Source of the DNA: CAZVEV01 sp964625865
Lineage (GTDB): Bacteria > Planctomycetota > Phycisphaerae > SM23-33
Direction: 5' to 3'
DNA: 18,183 nt
Assembly (NCBI GenBank): GCA_964625865.1
Contig: CAZVEV010000100.1
Span: forward strand, 1-18,183
Shown here: positions 1-7,615 of the stretch, piece after piece
How the letters are laid out: each line of letters opens with the position of its first letter
How positions within the stretch are numbered: position 1 is the first letter of the stretch
Notes under the pieces: generated by a model
What the model was told of the DNA's origin: nothing
The model's input: only the letters and a program-made list of their open reading frames with translations
Databases searched by the model: none
Position numbers and translations under genes: made by a program

Positions 1-14
1 ACAGTGTCAACGAT

Positions 15-2048
15 TCAGCAAGAAACCGCACGCTCACTGATCGCCATTTCATGCGGTCGTGCCCGCCAGGGCCACTCCCTGCCGACCGACAGTCTCAGCA
101 CCCACTCCGGGCCGCCGACCACGTAGATCGGCAGGCCGACAGGATATGCTGAGCGCAAGAAGCGGTTCCACAGCAGAGCCAGCACCCTCCGCAACTCCTG
201 AGCTGCTCCAGCCACCACACGCTCCGCCACCGCGAGCACCTGCCCGGGATCACCGGGGAGCGGCGATGTTGTCAGCTTGGTGGAGACGGCCGGAGCTGTA
301 CTCAACACGCTGGGGATGCGATAGTCAGGGCCGACAAGCCCACGAACCACCAGCTTGGCCAGGCTTGGTTCCGCGTGGCCGTTCTCGCCAAGCCAGGCTT
401 CGATCTCGCTGAAGTCCCGGTGTCTTCGTGGCATCCGGCGCAGGGCAGCCAGGATCCGGAGTTCCTGATCGGAGCAATCAAACAGACGGCCGATCTCGAC
501 TTCCCGCCAGGGAGCCAGGTGCGTCACGAGGGCGCGGGACTCGGAGTCGTACAGCAGGTGAGCCTTGCTGTCAGTCTCGGCCAGTAGTATGGGCCGATAG
601 ACCAACTCGACGGACCACTCGTGGTCAGGGAACTCCTTCTTCAGCTTCCGGAGAACCGTCTCTTCGTCGACACGCGCCGGCAGAAACCACGTCGGCCGTA
701 TGAAACGATCCTCGGGATCCGCCGGGCTGGCCGCGCAGGGCGACGACTGGGCCGAGGGGATGCCGATGCGCCTCGACCTCGTGTCGCCGATGGCCTCGAC
801 CAGGTCCATGATGTATCGCGGCCGGTCGTTGTCGAAGTACTCACGCACACGCTGGATTTCACCCCGGCTCGGCAAGGGGCACTGGAGGCGAACCGGTCGC
901 GCGATGGAGCTCTGGACAGTCAGGAGGTCTCCGGGTTGGGCGAGCTGTTCGGCGCCGCCCTGGTCCAGCACTACGCGACTGTCGATTTGGCTGGGCAGGC
1001 GGAAGCACACTCGGCCAGGAATATTCGTCTTGGTTGATCCCCGAAGGATGTCTACGGACGGCCGTTGAGTGGCCAGGATCACGAAGATGCCGCAGGCCCG
1101 GCCCTGTTGAGCGAGACGCTGGAGAAGCCGGTCGGCATTCGGCTCCGAAAGAATGGTCTGGAACTCATCGATCATCAGCACGAACGCAGGCAGGTTTGCG
1201 CGCTGACCGCAAAGTCGCTCATTGAGAGTCCAGATATCCTGGGCACTGTTCTGACGGATGAACTGCCTTCGGCGATCCATCTCGCCGTTTAGACACTCGA
1301 GGGTCCGGGCAGCCTGCGACGGTTCCGTAACAACCGGGCAAGCGTTGTGCGGCAGAGGGTCGAAGACCGTGAGATCGAGGCCCTTGCCGTCGATCAGGAC
1401 CAGCCGGACGGATTCGGGCGTGGTAGCCATGGTCAGCGTCAGGACGGCGGAGCTGAGGAAGACGCTCTTTCCGCTGCCCGTCTGGCCAGCGACAAGCTGA
1501 TGGCATTCGGTTGCCAGGTCAACGACGCGGGGCCTACCGAGATAGTCTTCGCCGAGGCAGAGAGGTACTCGGTAGCCCGAACGTCGCGCCACCTCCACGA
1601 ATGGCGCCAGACGCACGGGCTCTGTCATGCCCCTACGCGGCAGGTGGACAGCGATGTCCACGGAGTCGGGAATCGGTGCCTGAATCGAAACGCCGGACGT
1701 CTCGGTGGTCATGGCAATCATGCGGCAGAGCAGGTCATCGGCCTTGGTGACCTGATCGTACCCACCCTCGGCAAGGCGGAACCGAAACGTCGTCATCCGG
1801 GTCGCGCCGGCCACACCGACGCAGGTGGCATCGATCCCTCGCTGCCTGAACTGCGACGCGATCTTGCCGGCCGTGACATCATTGCCGGGCGACTCAAACG
1901 GCACCGGCGTCGCGGGTGGATCGAGCAGGCTCAACGGCGGCAGGCCGTCGTCCGGCGGGATTTCACAATGCTCGTTACCGGGAACCATGCCCGGGCTGGC
2001 TGACATACTCTTGTCTCCGAACATCTTTCGCTTCAGTGTCATAGTCAT
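15..2048 (-). CDS. FtsK/SpoIIIE-family DNA translocase, soluble, with C-terminal extension
   Basis: Likely an ATP-driven double-stranded DNA motor. Residues about 85-185 match the FtsK alpha/beta lead-in (GVSIQAPIPDS, LGEDYLGRPRVVDLA). Walker A is GQTGSGKS at about 188-195, Walker B VLMIDEF at about 290-296, and the ATQRP motif follows at about 326-330. There is no N-terminal membrane segment, unlike cell-division FtsK, so it is either cytosolic or recruited by a partner such as the membrane protein encoded just upstream. About 270 residues follow the motor. Within them, residues 525-575 (ending RGLVGP) resemble the winged-helix gamma domain of FtsK, but weakly. The chosen ATG is 6 nt from a GAGG ribosome site. 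ATG 2051 is too close to that site, and ATG 2006 also has a good GGAG site, so the start is uncertain. The gene overlaps the 3' end of the upstream gene. It is the last gene of the long operon visible here. Family call is secure; the substrate is unknown. Confidence 0.93.
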   Translation of the reverse strand: MTMTLKRKMFGDKSMSASPGMVPGNEHCEIPPDDGLPPLSLLDPPATPVPFESPGNDVTAGKIASQFRQRGIDATCVGVAGATRMTTFRFRLAEGGYDQVTKADDLLCRMIAMTTETSGVSIQAPIPDSVDIAVHLPRRGMTEPVRLAPFVEVARRSGYRVPLCLGEDYLGRPRVVDLATECHQLVAGQTGSGKSVFLSSAVLTLTMATTPESVRLVLIDGKGLDLTVFDPLPHNACPVVTEPSQAARTLECLNGEMDRRRQFIRQNSAQDIWTLNERLCGQRANLPAFVLMIDEFQTILSEPNADRLLQRLAQQGRACGIFVILATQRPSVDILRGSTKTNIPGRVCFRLPSQIDSRVVLDQGGAEQLAQPGDLLTVQSSIARPVRLQCPLPSRGEIQRVREYFDNDRPRYIMDLVEAIGDTRSRRIGIPSAQSSPCAASPADPEDRFIRPTWFLPARVDEETVLRKLKKEFPDHEWSVELVYRPILLAETDSKAHLLYDSESRALVTHLAPWREVEIGRLFDCSDQELRILAALRRMPRRHRDFSEIEAWLGENGHAEPSLAKLVVRGLVGPDYRIPSVLSTAPAVSTKLTTSPLPGDPGQVLAVAERVVAGAAQELRRVLALLWNRFLRSAYPVGLPIYVVGGPEWVLRLSVGREWPWRARPHEMAISERAVSC

Positions 2049-2304
2049 CATTCACCTCGATTCCCGCACGCTCGGTGACGTGCTCGACCTTTCGGCCGAT
2101 GGAGGGCACAATGCTGCCCTCGTTGAAGAAACTCCCGACCTGTCCCGACCAGGGCCGGCTGCTGACCACGCCGATGGCGGCGAGGACCACGAAACCGACG
2201 ATCAGACCGAGCACCATACCGGACAGCCAGCGGAAGCATCCCCGCATGCCCAGCAGTGCGCACAGGACCAGCAGGACGACCGCTACGATATCACTGGTTT
2301 CCAT
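1975..2304 (-). CDS. Small CvpA-like inner-membrane protein
   Basis: This 109-residue protein has two closely spaced hydrophobic helices (about 4-21 and 27-47) separated by a short basic turn (MRGCFRW). It ends in a polar, acidic and Arg-containing tail of about 60 residues. The arrangement, with a G-x-R-G turn after the first helix, resembles the N-terminal half of CvpA (colicin V production) proteins; the match is by pattern only. The ATG is preceded by AAGGAG at good spacing and lies 14 bp inside the end of the upstream lipoprotein gene. Its own 3' end overlaps the start of the FtsK-like gene, so the three are probably translationally coupled. A plausible role is a membrane anchor or pore partner for the soluble FtsK-like motor, which is inference from position. 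Confidence 0.8.
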   Translation of the reverse strand: METSDIVAVVLLVLCALLGMRGCFRWLSGMVLGLIVGFVVLAAIGVVSSRPWSGQVGSFFNEGSIVPSIGRKVEHVTERAGIEVNDDYDTEAKDVRRQEYVSQPGHGSR

Positions 2305-2770
2305 TGGACTTCTCCTTCCCGGCAGAGGGGCCTCCGAGTCTGGTGATCCGGACCCGAAGCAGATTCTTCCGCGTGTAGACCGCCGTCTTGGCGATCTGGC
2401 CAAGTTCTCGCCGCACGTCGGCGAGGTCGCTTGAATGTCGTTCGGCCTTGGCGGGCAGCGCCGCAAGCCGCTCCCGTTCGCGACGATCCGCCTCCCGGCG
2501 GCGCCGCTCTTTGAGTATCCGATGCCGGCGAAGTTCCTCCGCCTGACGCCTGGCAAGCCTTTCCCGCTCGATACGGGCCCTTCTCTCGGCTTCGAAACGA
2601 AGCTGTTCTTGCCGCTTCCGTTCGACCTCCCGGGCGTACTCGCGTCTCTTGATTTCCTGATGGATTTCCGAGTACGCAATGAAACCACCGGCTATCGCCA
2701 ATGAAGCGCAGCCAGGCAAGACGCCACCGACCGCCAGCAGCAAAATGACCTGAAGTGTCCGTCGCACCAT
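2291..2770 (-). CDS. Lipoprotein with long charged coiled coil
   Basis: A 159-residue predicted lipoprotein. The signal sequence ends in a lipobox (VLPGC, Cys21). The mature protein begins with a short hydrophobic patch, then a highly charged Arg/Glu/Lys-rich stretch at about 38-105 that should form a single long helix or coiled coil. Residues 118-142 (VRRELGQIAKTAVYTRKNLL) closely match the C-terminal helix of the other lipoprotein at 5807-6211. Ala follows the lipid Cys, which by the E. coli Lol rule would favour the outer membrane. The ATG at 2770 has the ribosome site AAAGGTAGGA; the frame is open further upstream, but that part has no signal sequence and lies in an intergenic-like region. 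A long helix on a lipid anchor would suit a periplasm-spanning or scaffold role. Confidence 0.88.
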   Translation of the reverse strand: MVRRTLQVILLLAVGGVLPGCASLAIAGGFIAYSEIHQEIKRREYAREVERKRQEQLRFEAERRARIERERLARRQAEELRRHRILKERRRREADRRERERLAALPAKAERHSSDLADVRRELGQIAKTAVYTRKNLLRVRITRLGGPSAGKEKSNGNQ

Positions 2771-2959
2771 GTGATTCCTACCTTTCGCATGAACACTGCA
2801 TTCAGCAGGTTCTTCAGGTGGTTTCCCAGCCAGACTCGCCAAGTCGATTTTGTCTGGCGTTTGCCCCCTTGAGCTTCCCCTGGCAGACCACCGCACACGT
2901 CACGCCCACCCGTCCACGTCTTGTCGCTGTCGGCTACTGTACTGTCCGGGAGGTACTTT

Positions 2960-2971
2960 GTTCCCGGGAAC
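2960..2971. other. Perfect 12-bp palindrome in intergenic gap
   Basis: GTTCCCGGGAAC is a perfect palindrome 15 nt beyond the radical SAM stop codon, within the 216-bp gap (2771-2986) before the coiled-coil lipoprotein gene. It could be an operator-like dyad. It has no T-run, so it is not a convincing terminator. I see no convincing gene in this gap, although two frames run through it. Confidence 0.3.
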
Positions 2972-2986
2972 TCAGACGCGGGCGTT

Positions 2987-4348
2987 TCAGTCCATTCCCT
3001 TATCCATGGCATCAACCGTAGTGTCGATCTCAGCGTCTTCCTGAACCATCTCCCCGTCTCGTATGCTCTCATAGACCCCTTCGCTCTGCGCCCGTTGGGT
3101 CTTGCACCGAGCTTCGGCCAACAGGGCATGGAACGCGGGGAGCCTGTTGGTATTCGGAAGATGTGCGTCGCAGACGTGCTCGGAGACCTCCGGGCTGGTC
3201 GGTAGAGGACCCGGCGGTACATGGGAAGCCAGCAACCGCGCGGCGCAGGAGCAGCGCGGCTGCGCAAAACGCTCCCCCATGCGAGAAAGGATCGCGTCCA
3301 GCGGCCGGGTTATCACATTACCGAACGACAGCGGGATGTAGTTGCAGGGACAGACTTCCCCGCTGCCGTCAATATAGATGTGGCCGCAGCCGGCCATACA
3401 GCCGAAGGCCGCCGCTCTTCCCCGGTAGGAGGCGGTCGAGAAGACCGGAAGGTCATCCCTCTTGGCGAACTCCAGTTGGTGCTGCATCGCCCTGCGGCGA
3501 TGTCGCCCCCGAGTCAACAGGTCTTTCCTGCCGGTCATCCCCCCAACGGGCATCGGCTCCAGCAGTCGCACTTCCATCGCGCCGGCCTGTCGGGCTACGT
3601 GAACAAGCGACGGGATCCCGTCCCCCTCGACCAGTTCAGGCGTCGCCACGGTCATGACGTACGGGTAGAGGCCGGCGTCCCTGGCCGTCGAGATGGCTTC
3701 CACGGCCATACGAAAGGCCCCACGCCGGCCACGATAGCGGTCGTGCTCTTGCTCATCACTGCTGTCGAGGCTGACCGATACGGTGAGAACACCGCTCTGT
3801 CTGAGCCGACGCGCCCGTGCGGCCGTAAGACCATCTCCAGACGTATTCAGGGTCAATGAGGCCCGATCGTCGAAGGATCGGAAGATATCCTCCAGGTCTT
3901 CGCGCAGGAGTGGCTCTCCACCGGTCAGGGCGATCGAGCACGCCCCGAGGTCAAGAAGCTCCGCGGCCAATCTGTGAAGCGCGTCCAGGGGCACGTCATC
4001 CTGGCTACGCCCCGCGTTGGAGCAGCGCCAGCAAGTGTTGGGGCACTTGTTGGTCACGGCCAGGCTCACGGAGAACAAACGCTGCCGATCCGGTGAGTCT
4101 TGTGAGAGGCCCAAGATGAAGTTGTCAAACGCACGGCTGGGATAAGGAGGCAGAACAGTGTCGAGGACCCAGTACTTGCCGAAGGGAACGGCCTTCTTGC
4201 GGGAGAAATACTCGGTCAGGAACTGTCGAATCTCGGCGGGGATCTCCGACAGTGGCGGCCGCGAACTCAGGCTGGCGAAGAGCGTATCTGCCCTGACAGG
4301 ACGACTCGGACTAGGCTCACTCGACGGGCTGGATGGGGTGTTGCTCAT
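2987..4348 (-). CDS. Radical SAM protein with SPASM-like C-terminal cluster domain
   Basis: A 453-residue radical S-adenosylmethionine enzyme. The CxxxCxxC motif binding the radical SAM [4Fe-4S] cluster is CPNTCWRC (Cys102, 106, 109), followed by GGEP at 143-146 and a TIM-barrel-like region. A second Cys-rich region has the SPASM form: Cys317 and 321 (GCMAGCGH), IDGSGEVCPCN with Cys333 and 335, then a CSC pair at 366/368. SPASM enzymes commonly modify peptides or proteins, or act in cofactor synthesis. The N-terminal ~40 residues are Ser/Pro-rich and probably disordered. The ATG overlaps the stop of the upstream PcfJ-like gene as ATGA and has an AAGGA ribosome site, so the two are probably produced together. 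No obvious precursor peptide lies beside it; the substrate is unknown and may be another protein of this operon. Confidence 0.93.
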   Translation of the reverse strand: MSNTPSSPSSEPSPSRPVRADTLFASLSSRPPLSEIPAEIRQFLTEYFSRKKAVPFGKYWVLDTVLPPYPSRAFDNFILGLSQDSPDRQRLFSVSLAVTNKCPNTCWRCSNAGRSQDDVPLDALHRLAAELLDLGACSIALTGGEPLLREDLEDIFRSFDDRASLTLNTSGDGLTAARARRLRQSGVLTVSVSLDSSDEQEHDRYRGRRGAFRMAVEAISTARDAGLYPYVMTVATPELVEGDGIPSLVHVARQAGAMEVRLLEPMPVGGMTGRKDLLTRGRHRRRAMQHQLEFAKRDDLPVFSTASYRGRAAAFGCMAGCGHIYIDGSGEVCPCNYIPLSFGNVITRPLDAILSRMGERFAQPRCSCAARLLASHVPPGPLPTSPEVSEHVCDAHLPNTNRLPAFHALLAEARCKTQRAQSEGVYESIRDGEMVQEDAEIDTTVDAMDKGMD

Positions 4349-5709
4349 GGTCGCGAAGTCCTTTCCACCTCGCCGGACAGGCCGGGAAGGCACGGCTGCT
4401 CAATAGAGACGGGCGTGGCGATTCCACTTGCCATCTCCTGGTCTTCCGCCCAGACGCATAGCGCCGCCAGTGTCCGCGCAGCCACAACAGCATTGTGTTT
4501 CCCGGCCACCTCGACGATTGCACAGCGGCGATTACCCACGCGGTCGTGCAAGACGGGCTCCACGGCGACTGTACATCGCTGCAGTCCGGAGCCGCCTACC
4601 GAGAACAGGTACAGTTCGCCCTTCTGGAGGCGTTCAACGTACTCCAGACTCGCACAACAATGCTCCATCGCCAGTGCCTCCTGAATGAGCCGTCTGCCGC
4701 TGCCTATCTGCTCAATGGTGCCGGGGACCTCTTTCACCGGCGCCACCGGGAACTCCATAGATTGGAGTCGCCGCGCCGTGGCCACGCCGATCTGTGACAG
4801 GGTTCGCTCGTACCATTGACTCAACTGGTCAGGCGACGTAAACATCTTGCGTCCGAGAGTGTCGCACCCCGATTGCGTCAAGGCCAGGGCCTTCTCCAGC
4901 ATGGGGGCGTACTTCGCACTCAATGTCTGCCTATCTGACTTGGCCAGCAGCCTCAGAAACCTACCTGAAACGCATCTAAACAGCCTCTCGTCGGAAAAGA
5001 ACCGGATTCCGTCCGGGCCTATGCACGTAGCGTGGTTGAACCGCTTGCGGATGACAGAGTCACCGAGCGTCCTGCGAAGACCCGGCACGCACAGCGGATC
5101 GGCCCCGGCTGGGGCGATCTTGCATAGCCCGGTCAGTGCCTTGCGGGGCAGTCCCCGCGCCACGACGATCTCGCGCCGCGGCATCTCGCACTCGTCCCGA
5201 CAGGCCAGGGCCAGGTCATCCAGGCCGACGGTCGAGGGGCTGGGCTCAGGGCAGTTGGCGATCAGCACGGCCAGCATCGGTGTGTCATCCAGGAGCTGGC
5301 GATACCCTTCAATCCGCTGGGCCAACCAGACCAGCAGAAAGGGACCTGACCGCAGCGGTAAACGTGCGACCTGCCGGAGAAGACCCCACCCGATCAGTCC
5401 TGCCAGCCACCGCAGGTCCCGAACTCGCCGCTGAGCCACTTCAACTTCGTGTCCGGAAACGTTACGCCTGTATCTCCGCCGTGACACGGCCCAAACCCGA
5501 TTCGGGGCGAGCTCTCGAAGAATCCGACGGGGATAGAACCGAACGCACCGTGGATCAACCGTGCGCCAGGCGGGATGATCCTGCTCCAGGCTGAACCTCT
5601 GCACACAGACAGGCCGTCCGGAAACCAGATTGATTGCCCCCGGCACACCGAAGTAACGACCCTCCTCGGCTGCCGCCGTCAAGCAGTTCTTGGGGATCAG
5701 CTCTGTCAC
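4345..5709 (-). CDS. PcfJ-like domain protein
   Basis: A 454-residue protein whose C-terminal part carries the signature I associate with the PcfJ family, named from the conjugative plasmid pCF10. The signature is an MEHCCASLEYV motif (His350-Cys351), then KGELYLFSV, then a strand and a VEVAGKHN element near 401-408. Family members typically show HCV..Y..G..ifs..G..N in this order. The biochemical role of PcfJ proteins is not established. The N-terminal ~330 residues are rich in Arg, Cys and Trp and show no domain I recognise. I chose the GTG at 5709, with GGGAG about 8 nt upstream, because the frame further upstream overlaps the lipoprotein gene and becomes non-protein-like in composition. 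The stop overlaps the start of the radical SAM gene (ATGA). Confidence 0.82.
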   Translation of the reverse strand: MTELIPKNCLTAAAEEGRYFGVPGAINLVSGRPVCVQRFSLEQDHPAWRTVDPRCVRFYPRRILRELAPNRVWAVSRRRYRRNVSGHEVEVAQRRVRDLRWLAGLIGWGLLRQVARLPLRSGPFLLVWLAQRIEGYRQLLDDTPMLAVLIANCPEPSPSTVGLDDLALACRDECEMPRREIVVARGLPRKALTGLCKIAPAGADPLCVPGLRRTLGDSVIRKRFNHATCIGPDGIRFFSDERLFRCVSGRFLRLLAKSDRQTLSAKYAPMLEKALALTQSGCDTLGRKMFTSPDQLSQWYERTLSQIGVATARRLQSMEFPVAPVKEVPGTIEQIGSGRRLIQEALAMEHCCASLEYVERLQKGELYLFSVGGSGLQRCTVAVEPVLHDRVGNRRCAIVEVAGKHNAVVAARTLAALCVWAEDQEMASGIATPVSIEQPCLPGLSGEVERTSRP

Positions 5710-5806
5710 AGTGTTGCTCCCGTCTGTCGGGACGATCTTCGGCTGACAACGTGACCGGGTTGTGGCCCCGTTGGGATGCCCATGGCTTCGAGTCGCGGCC
5801 TTGGAC

Positions 5807-6211
5807 CTACTGATTCGTTGAGGTGGTGTGTTCTTCGCCGTCCAACTTCGCTTGCAGGAGGGCCTTCTTCGTCCGAACGGCCTCCTCGACCAGTTCTCCC
5901 AGTTGCCTGCGAACGTATCCGAGCGTCTGGGCGTTCCGATCGGCGGCCGTGCCCACCGGGGCCAGCATTTCCGTGTCGACCGTATTGGAAGGGATGCCGG
6001 CGTCGTTCCCTGAAGCGCCTCGATACTCTTCGGTATCTGTTGGAGCAACAGGCGGGCTTGTGTCGGAGCATTTCTCCGCCGTGGCAATTGTCGGCGTGCC
6101 CTCACGCCGTCTGGATTCTGCGCGAGCCCGGCGGTTCCGCCGGCTCCTATCGCAGCCGATGGCGAGTAGGACGCACGTCGCCAACACGGTGGTCACAATC
6201 ATGTTCTTCAT
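5807..6211 (-). CDS. Small lipoprotein sharing a C-terminal motif with the coiled-coil lipoprotein
   Basis: A 134-residue predicted lipoprotein with signal sequence and lipobox LLAIGC (Cys20). The mature protein starts Cys-Asp; by the E. coli Lol rule Asp at +2 means retention in the inner membrane, while the related protein at 2291-2770 has Ala there. A basic stretch follows (RSRRNRRARAESRRR), then a low-complexity Thr/Pro/Ser linker. Residues 99-123 (VRRQLGELVEEAVRTKKALL) match the end of the other lipoprotein at 11 of 25 positions, with several more conservative exchanges. The ATG overlaps the stop of the 55-residue upstream gene (ATGA), and GGGAGA serves as ribosome site. It may be an envelope subunit whose terminal helix docks on a shared partner. 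Confidence 0.85.
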   Translation of the reverse strand: MKNMIVTTVLATCVLLAIGCDRSRRNRRARAESRRREGTPTIATAEKCSDTSPPVAPTDTEEYRGASGNDAGIPSNTVDTEMLAPVGTAADRNAQTLGYVRRQLGELVEEAVRTKKALLQAKLDGEEHTTSTNQ

Positions 6212-6375
6212 GGTCTGTCTCCCTGGGTTGTTGTTTCATGCTTGTTCAGTGAAGCTTGGTCGGGTCGGCCGTTGCGGTAACGGATCGTGCCTTTCGCGTC
6301 ACTGTCCTTTTCTGTGGACGTCACGTGTCCGAGTATCCACAGCGCGATCAGAATGAGAATCAGTGAACTGTCCAT
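6208..6375 (-). CDS. 55-residue single-span membrane protein
   Basis: A short gene encoding one N-terminal membrane helix (SSLILILIALWILGHV) followed by a polar tail of about 35 residues. Support comes from an AGGAG ribosome site 6-7 nt before the ATG and from an exact ATGA overlap with the lipoprotein gene that follows, the same coupling style seen elsewhere here. The frame is open for 52 codons before the ATG without a usual start codon. No family is recognised. Its location next to the ExbB/ExbD/TonB-like genes suggests a small accessory subunit of that membrane complex, which is inference. Confidence 0.65.
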   Translation of the reverse strand: MDSSLILILIALWILGHVTSTEKDSDAKGTIRYRNGRPDQASLNKHETTTQGDRP

Positions 6376-6438
6376 GGTTTGCTCCTGTGACTTGGCGATC
6401 CGCCGGCGGTCGTGTTCTGCAAGTCGGCCGGTGTGTAG

Positions 6439-6490
6439 GATTGTCTGGATACCGTCGGCTTCTCGCGAGATTCGAGGGTCACAGACAATC
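6439..6490. other. Long-arm inverted repeat in intercistronic gap
   Basis: GATTGTCTG at 6439-6447 is perfectly inverted at 6482-6490 (CAGACAATC), enclosing a further 10-bp palindrome, TCTCGCGAGA, at 6461-6470. It sits between the TonB-like gene and the 55-residue gene, in the widest gap of this part of the operon. It could fold in the transcript as a processing or stability element, or be a protein-binding dyad. There is no T-run to make a terminator. Confidence 0.4.
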
Positions 6491-6506
6491 GCGAGATGGA
6501 TGAGAC

Positions 6507-7223
6507 CTATCTGCGCGAGTTCTTCGAGTTGTCATGGAGGCGTGTGATCACCAACTCATAGCCCCCACGACCGGATCGGAACTCGGCTTCCATGGCCCGC
6601 ACGTCGGCCGCTCTGAGGCCCTTGCGACGGATGGCGTCCCGCTGGAGCAGGACGAACCGCGCGTCCAGATCCGCCGGGACGAGCACCCAGAAGGATGCGA
6701 CACCACCGTCCGCGACAGGCGCCGGGCCGAAGAAGTCTCGCGGAAGCGTCCGCACGCGGTTGGAGTATGAAGACAGCCGTCCTTCGAAGGGCACCACCCG
6801 GGGTGAACCCGTGGCTGTAACCTCGCCAGCCACCTGATTGTCCGTGTTTATCGCCACGATCCGCATGCCCAAGTGGGCGACGACCGACCGAAGCTGGTCG
6901 GCCGATTCCCACACCACCCGCAACGGCGGCAGCGCATCTTCGGGGCCGTCGGCGGACGTGTCGCCCGGGGTGTCCGGTGCTTCCGTCTTTGCCGGGGCGT
7001 CGACCACCCGCTTCAGCGGGGTCGGCTCGGCTGCTGGTCGGAGTTTCGGCGGCGTCGGGGGCGTCTTGGCCTCCGGCACCTCCGGCAGCATTGCGACGGT
7101 GGGTGGTTTGACCTCGGGTTGGGACTTCTTGGCGGCTGGCGTGTTTCCGTCGAACGGCCAGAACAGGAGCGCATGGGCTCCCACCGCTACCAGTATTCCG
7201 ATGACGAATGTGCTTTTTGACAT
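6507..7223 (-). CDS. TonB-like energy-transducing periplasmic protein
   Basis: A 238-residue protein with TonB architecture. It has a single N-terminal membrane helix carrying a histidine (VGAHALLFW, His17), a Pro/Lys/Glu-rich periplasmic linker at about 28-98, and a folded C-terminal domain at about 99-225. In TonB the membrane-helix histidine is essential for coupling to ExbB/ExbD. The C-terminal domain does not show the TonB receptor-binding signature I know, so the target is probably not an ordinary TonB-dependent receptor. Its AAGGAG ribosome site lies within the last codons of the ExbD gene, 3 nt before which translation of ExbD stops, indicating tight coupling. A PMF-driven arm reaching across the periplasm is the most likely role; the partner is unknown. 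Confidence 0.82.
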   Translation of the reverse strand: MSKSTFVIGILVAVGAHALLFWPFDGNTPAAKKSQPEVKPPTVAMLPEVPEAKTPPTPPKLRPAAEPTPLKRVVDAPAKTEAPDTPGDTSADGPEDALPPLRVVWESADQLRSVVAHLGMRIVAINTDNQVAGEVTATGSPRVVPFEGRLSSYSNRVRTLPRDFFGPAPVADGGVASFWVLVPADLDARFVLLQRDAIRRKGLRAADVRAMEAEFRSGRGGYELVITRLHDNSKNSRR

Positions 7224-7225
7224 AT

Positions 7226-7603
7226 CTATTGCTCCTTGTCTATTTCTATTGAGGGTTCTTCCCTGACCTCGGCCGCGACCTCACAGCCGGCCTTGTGCAG
7301 CCTGGCCATCACGCGCCAGACACGCTCAACGGCCAACTTGCGGTCTGCCCGAAGGGCAATTCGTTTTCCGGCCAGGCGGCTCTCGATCTGTTCGATCCCA
7401 ACGGGGTCACCATTGAAAGCCAGTCCGTCTTCGCTGATGGTCAGCACGTCGAACTCCCCGTGCTGGACGATGGCCGAGCCCTTGCCGACTTCCGCCAGCG
7501 AGACCGGCATGGCCGTGACACGTTCCATCTGCGTCATCATCGCCAGCACGCTGCCCAGCGTAAGGAACACCAGATCGATCAGAGGTACGATGGCTTTGCC
7601 CAT
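7226..7603 (-). CDS. ExbD/TolR-family biopolymer transport protein
   Basis: A 125-residue ExbD/TolR-like subunit of a proton-driven motor. The single membrane helix (about 6-23) contains the family's essential aspartate in PLIDLVF (Asp10). The periplasmic domain shows the typical pattern LTISEDGLAFNGDPV ... IALRADRKLAVERVWRVMARLHKAGC. It is shorter than usual at the N-terminus, with almost no cytoplasmic leader before the helix. GGGAGG precedes the ATG by 7 nt, and the gene starts 12 bp after the ExbB gene, the classical exbB-exbD order. With ExbB it would convert proton flow into motion of the TonB-like protein encoded next. Confidence 0.9.
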   Translation of the reverse strand: MGKAIVPLIDLVFLTLGSVLAMMTQMERVTAMPVSLAEVGKGSAIVQHGEFDVLTISEDGLAFNGDPVGIEQIESRLAGKRIALRADRKLAVERVWRVMARLHKAGCEVAAEVREEPSIEIDKEQ

Positions 7604-7615
7604 GGTTGTACCTCC

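Noticed and set aside
2692..3267. 191-codon minus-strand frame spanning the gap before the coiled-coil lipoprotein gene
   Set aside because: It overlaps the ends of two convincing genes and has no start with a ribosome site and no recognisable features.
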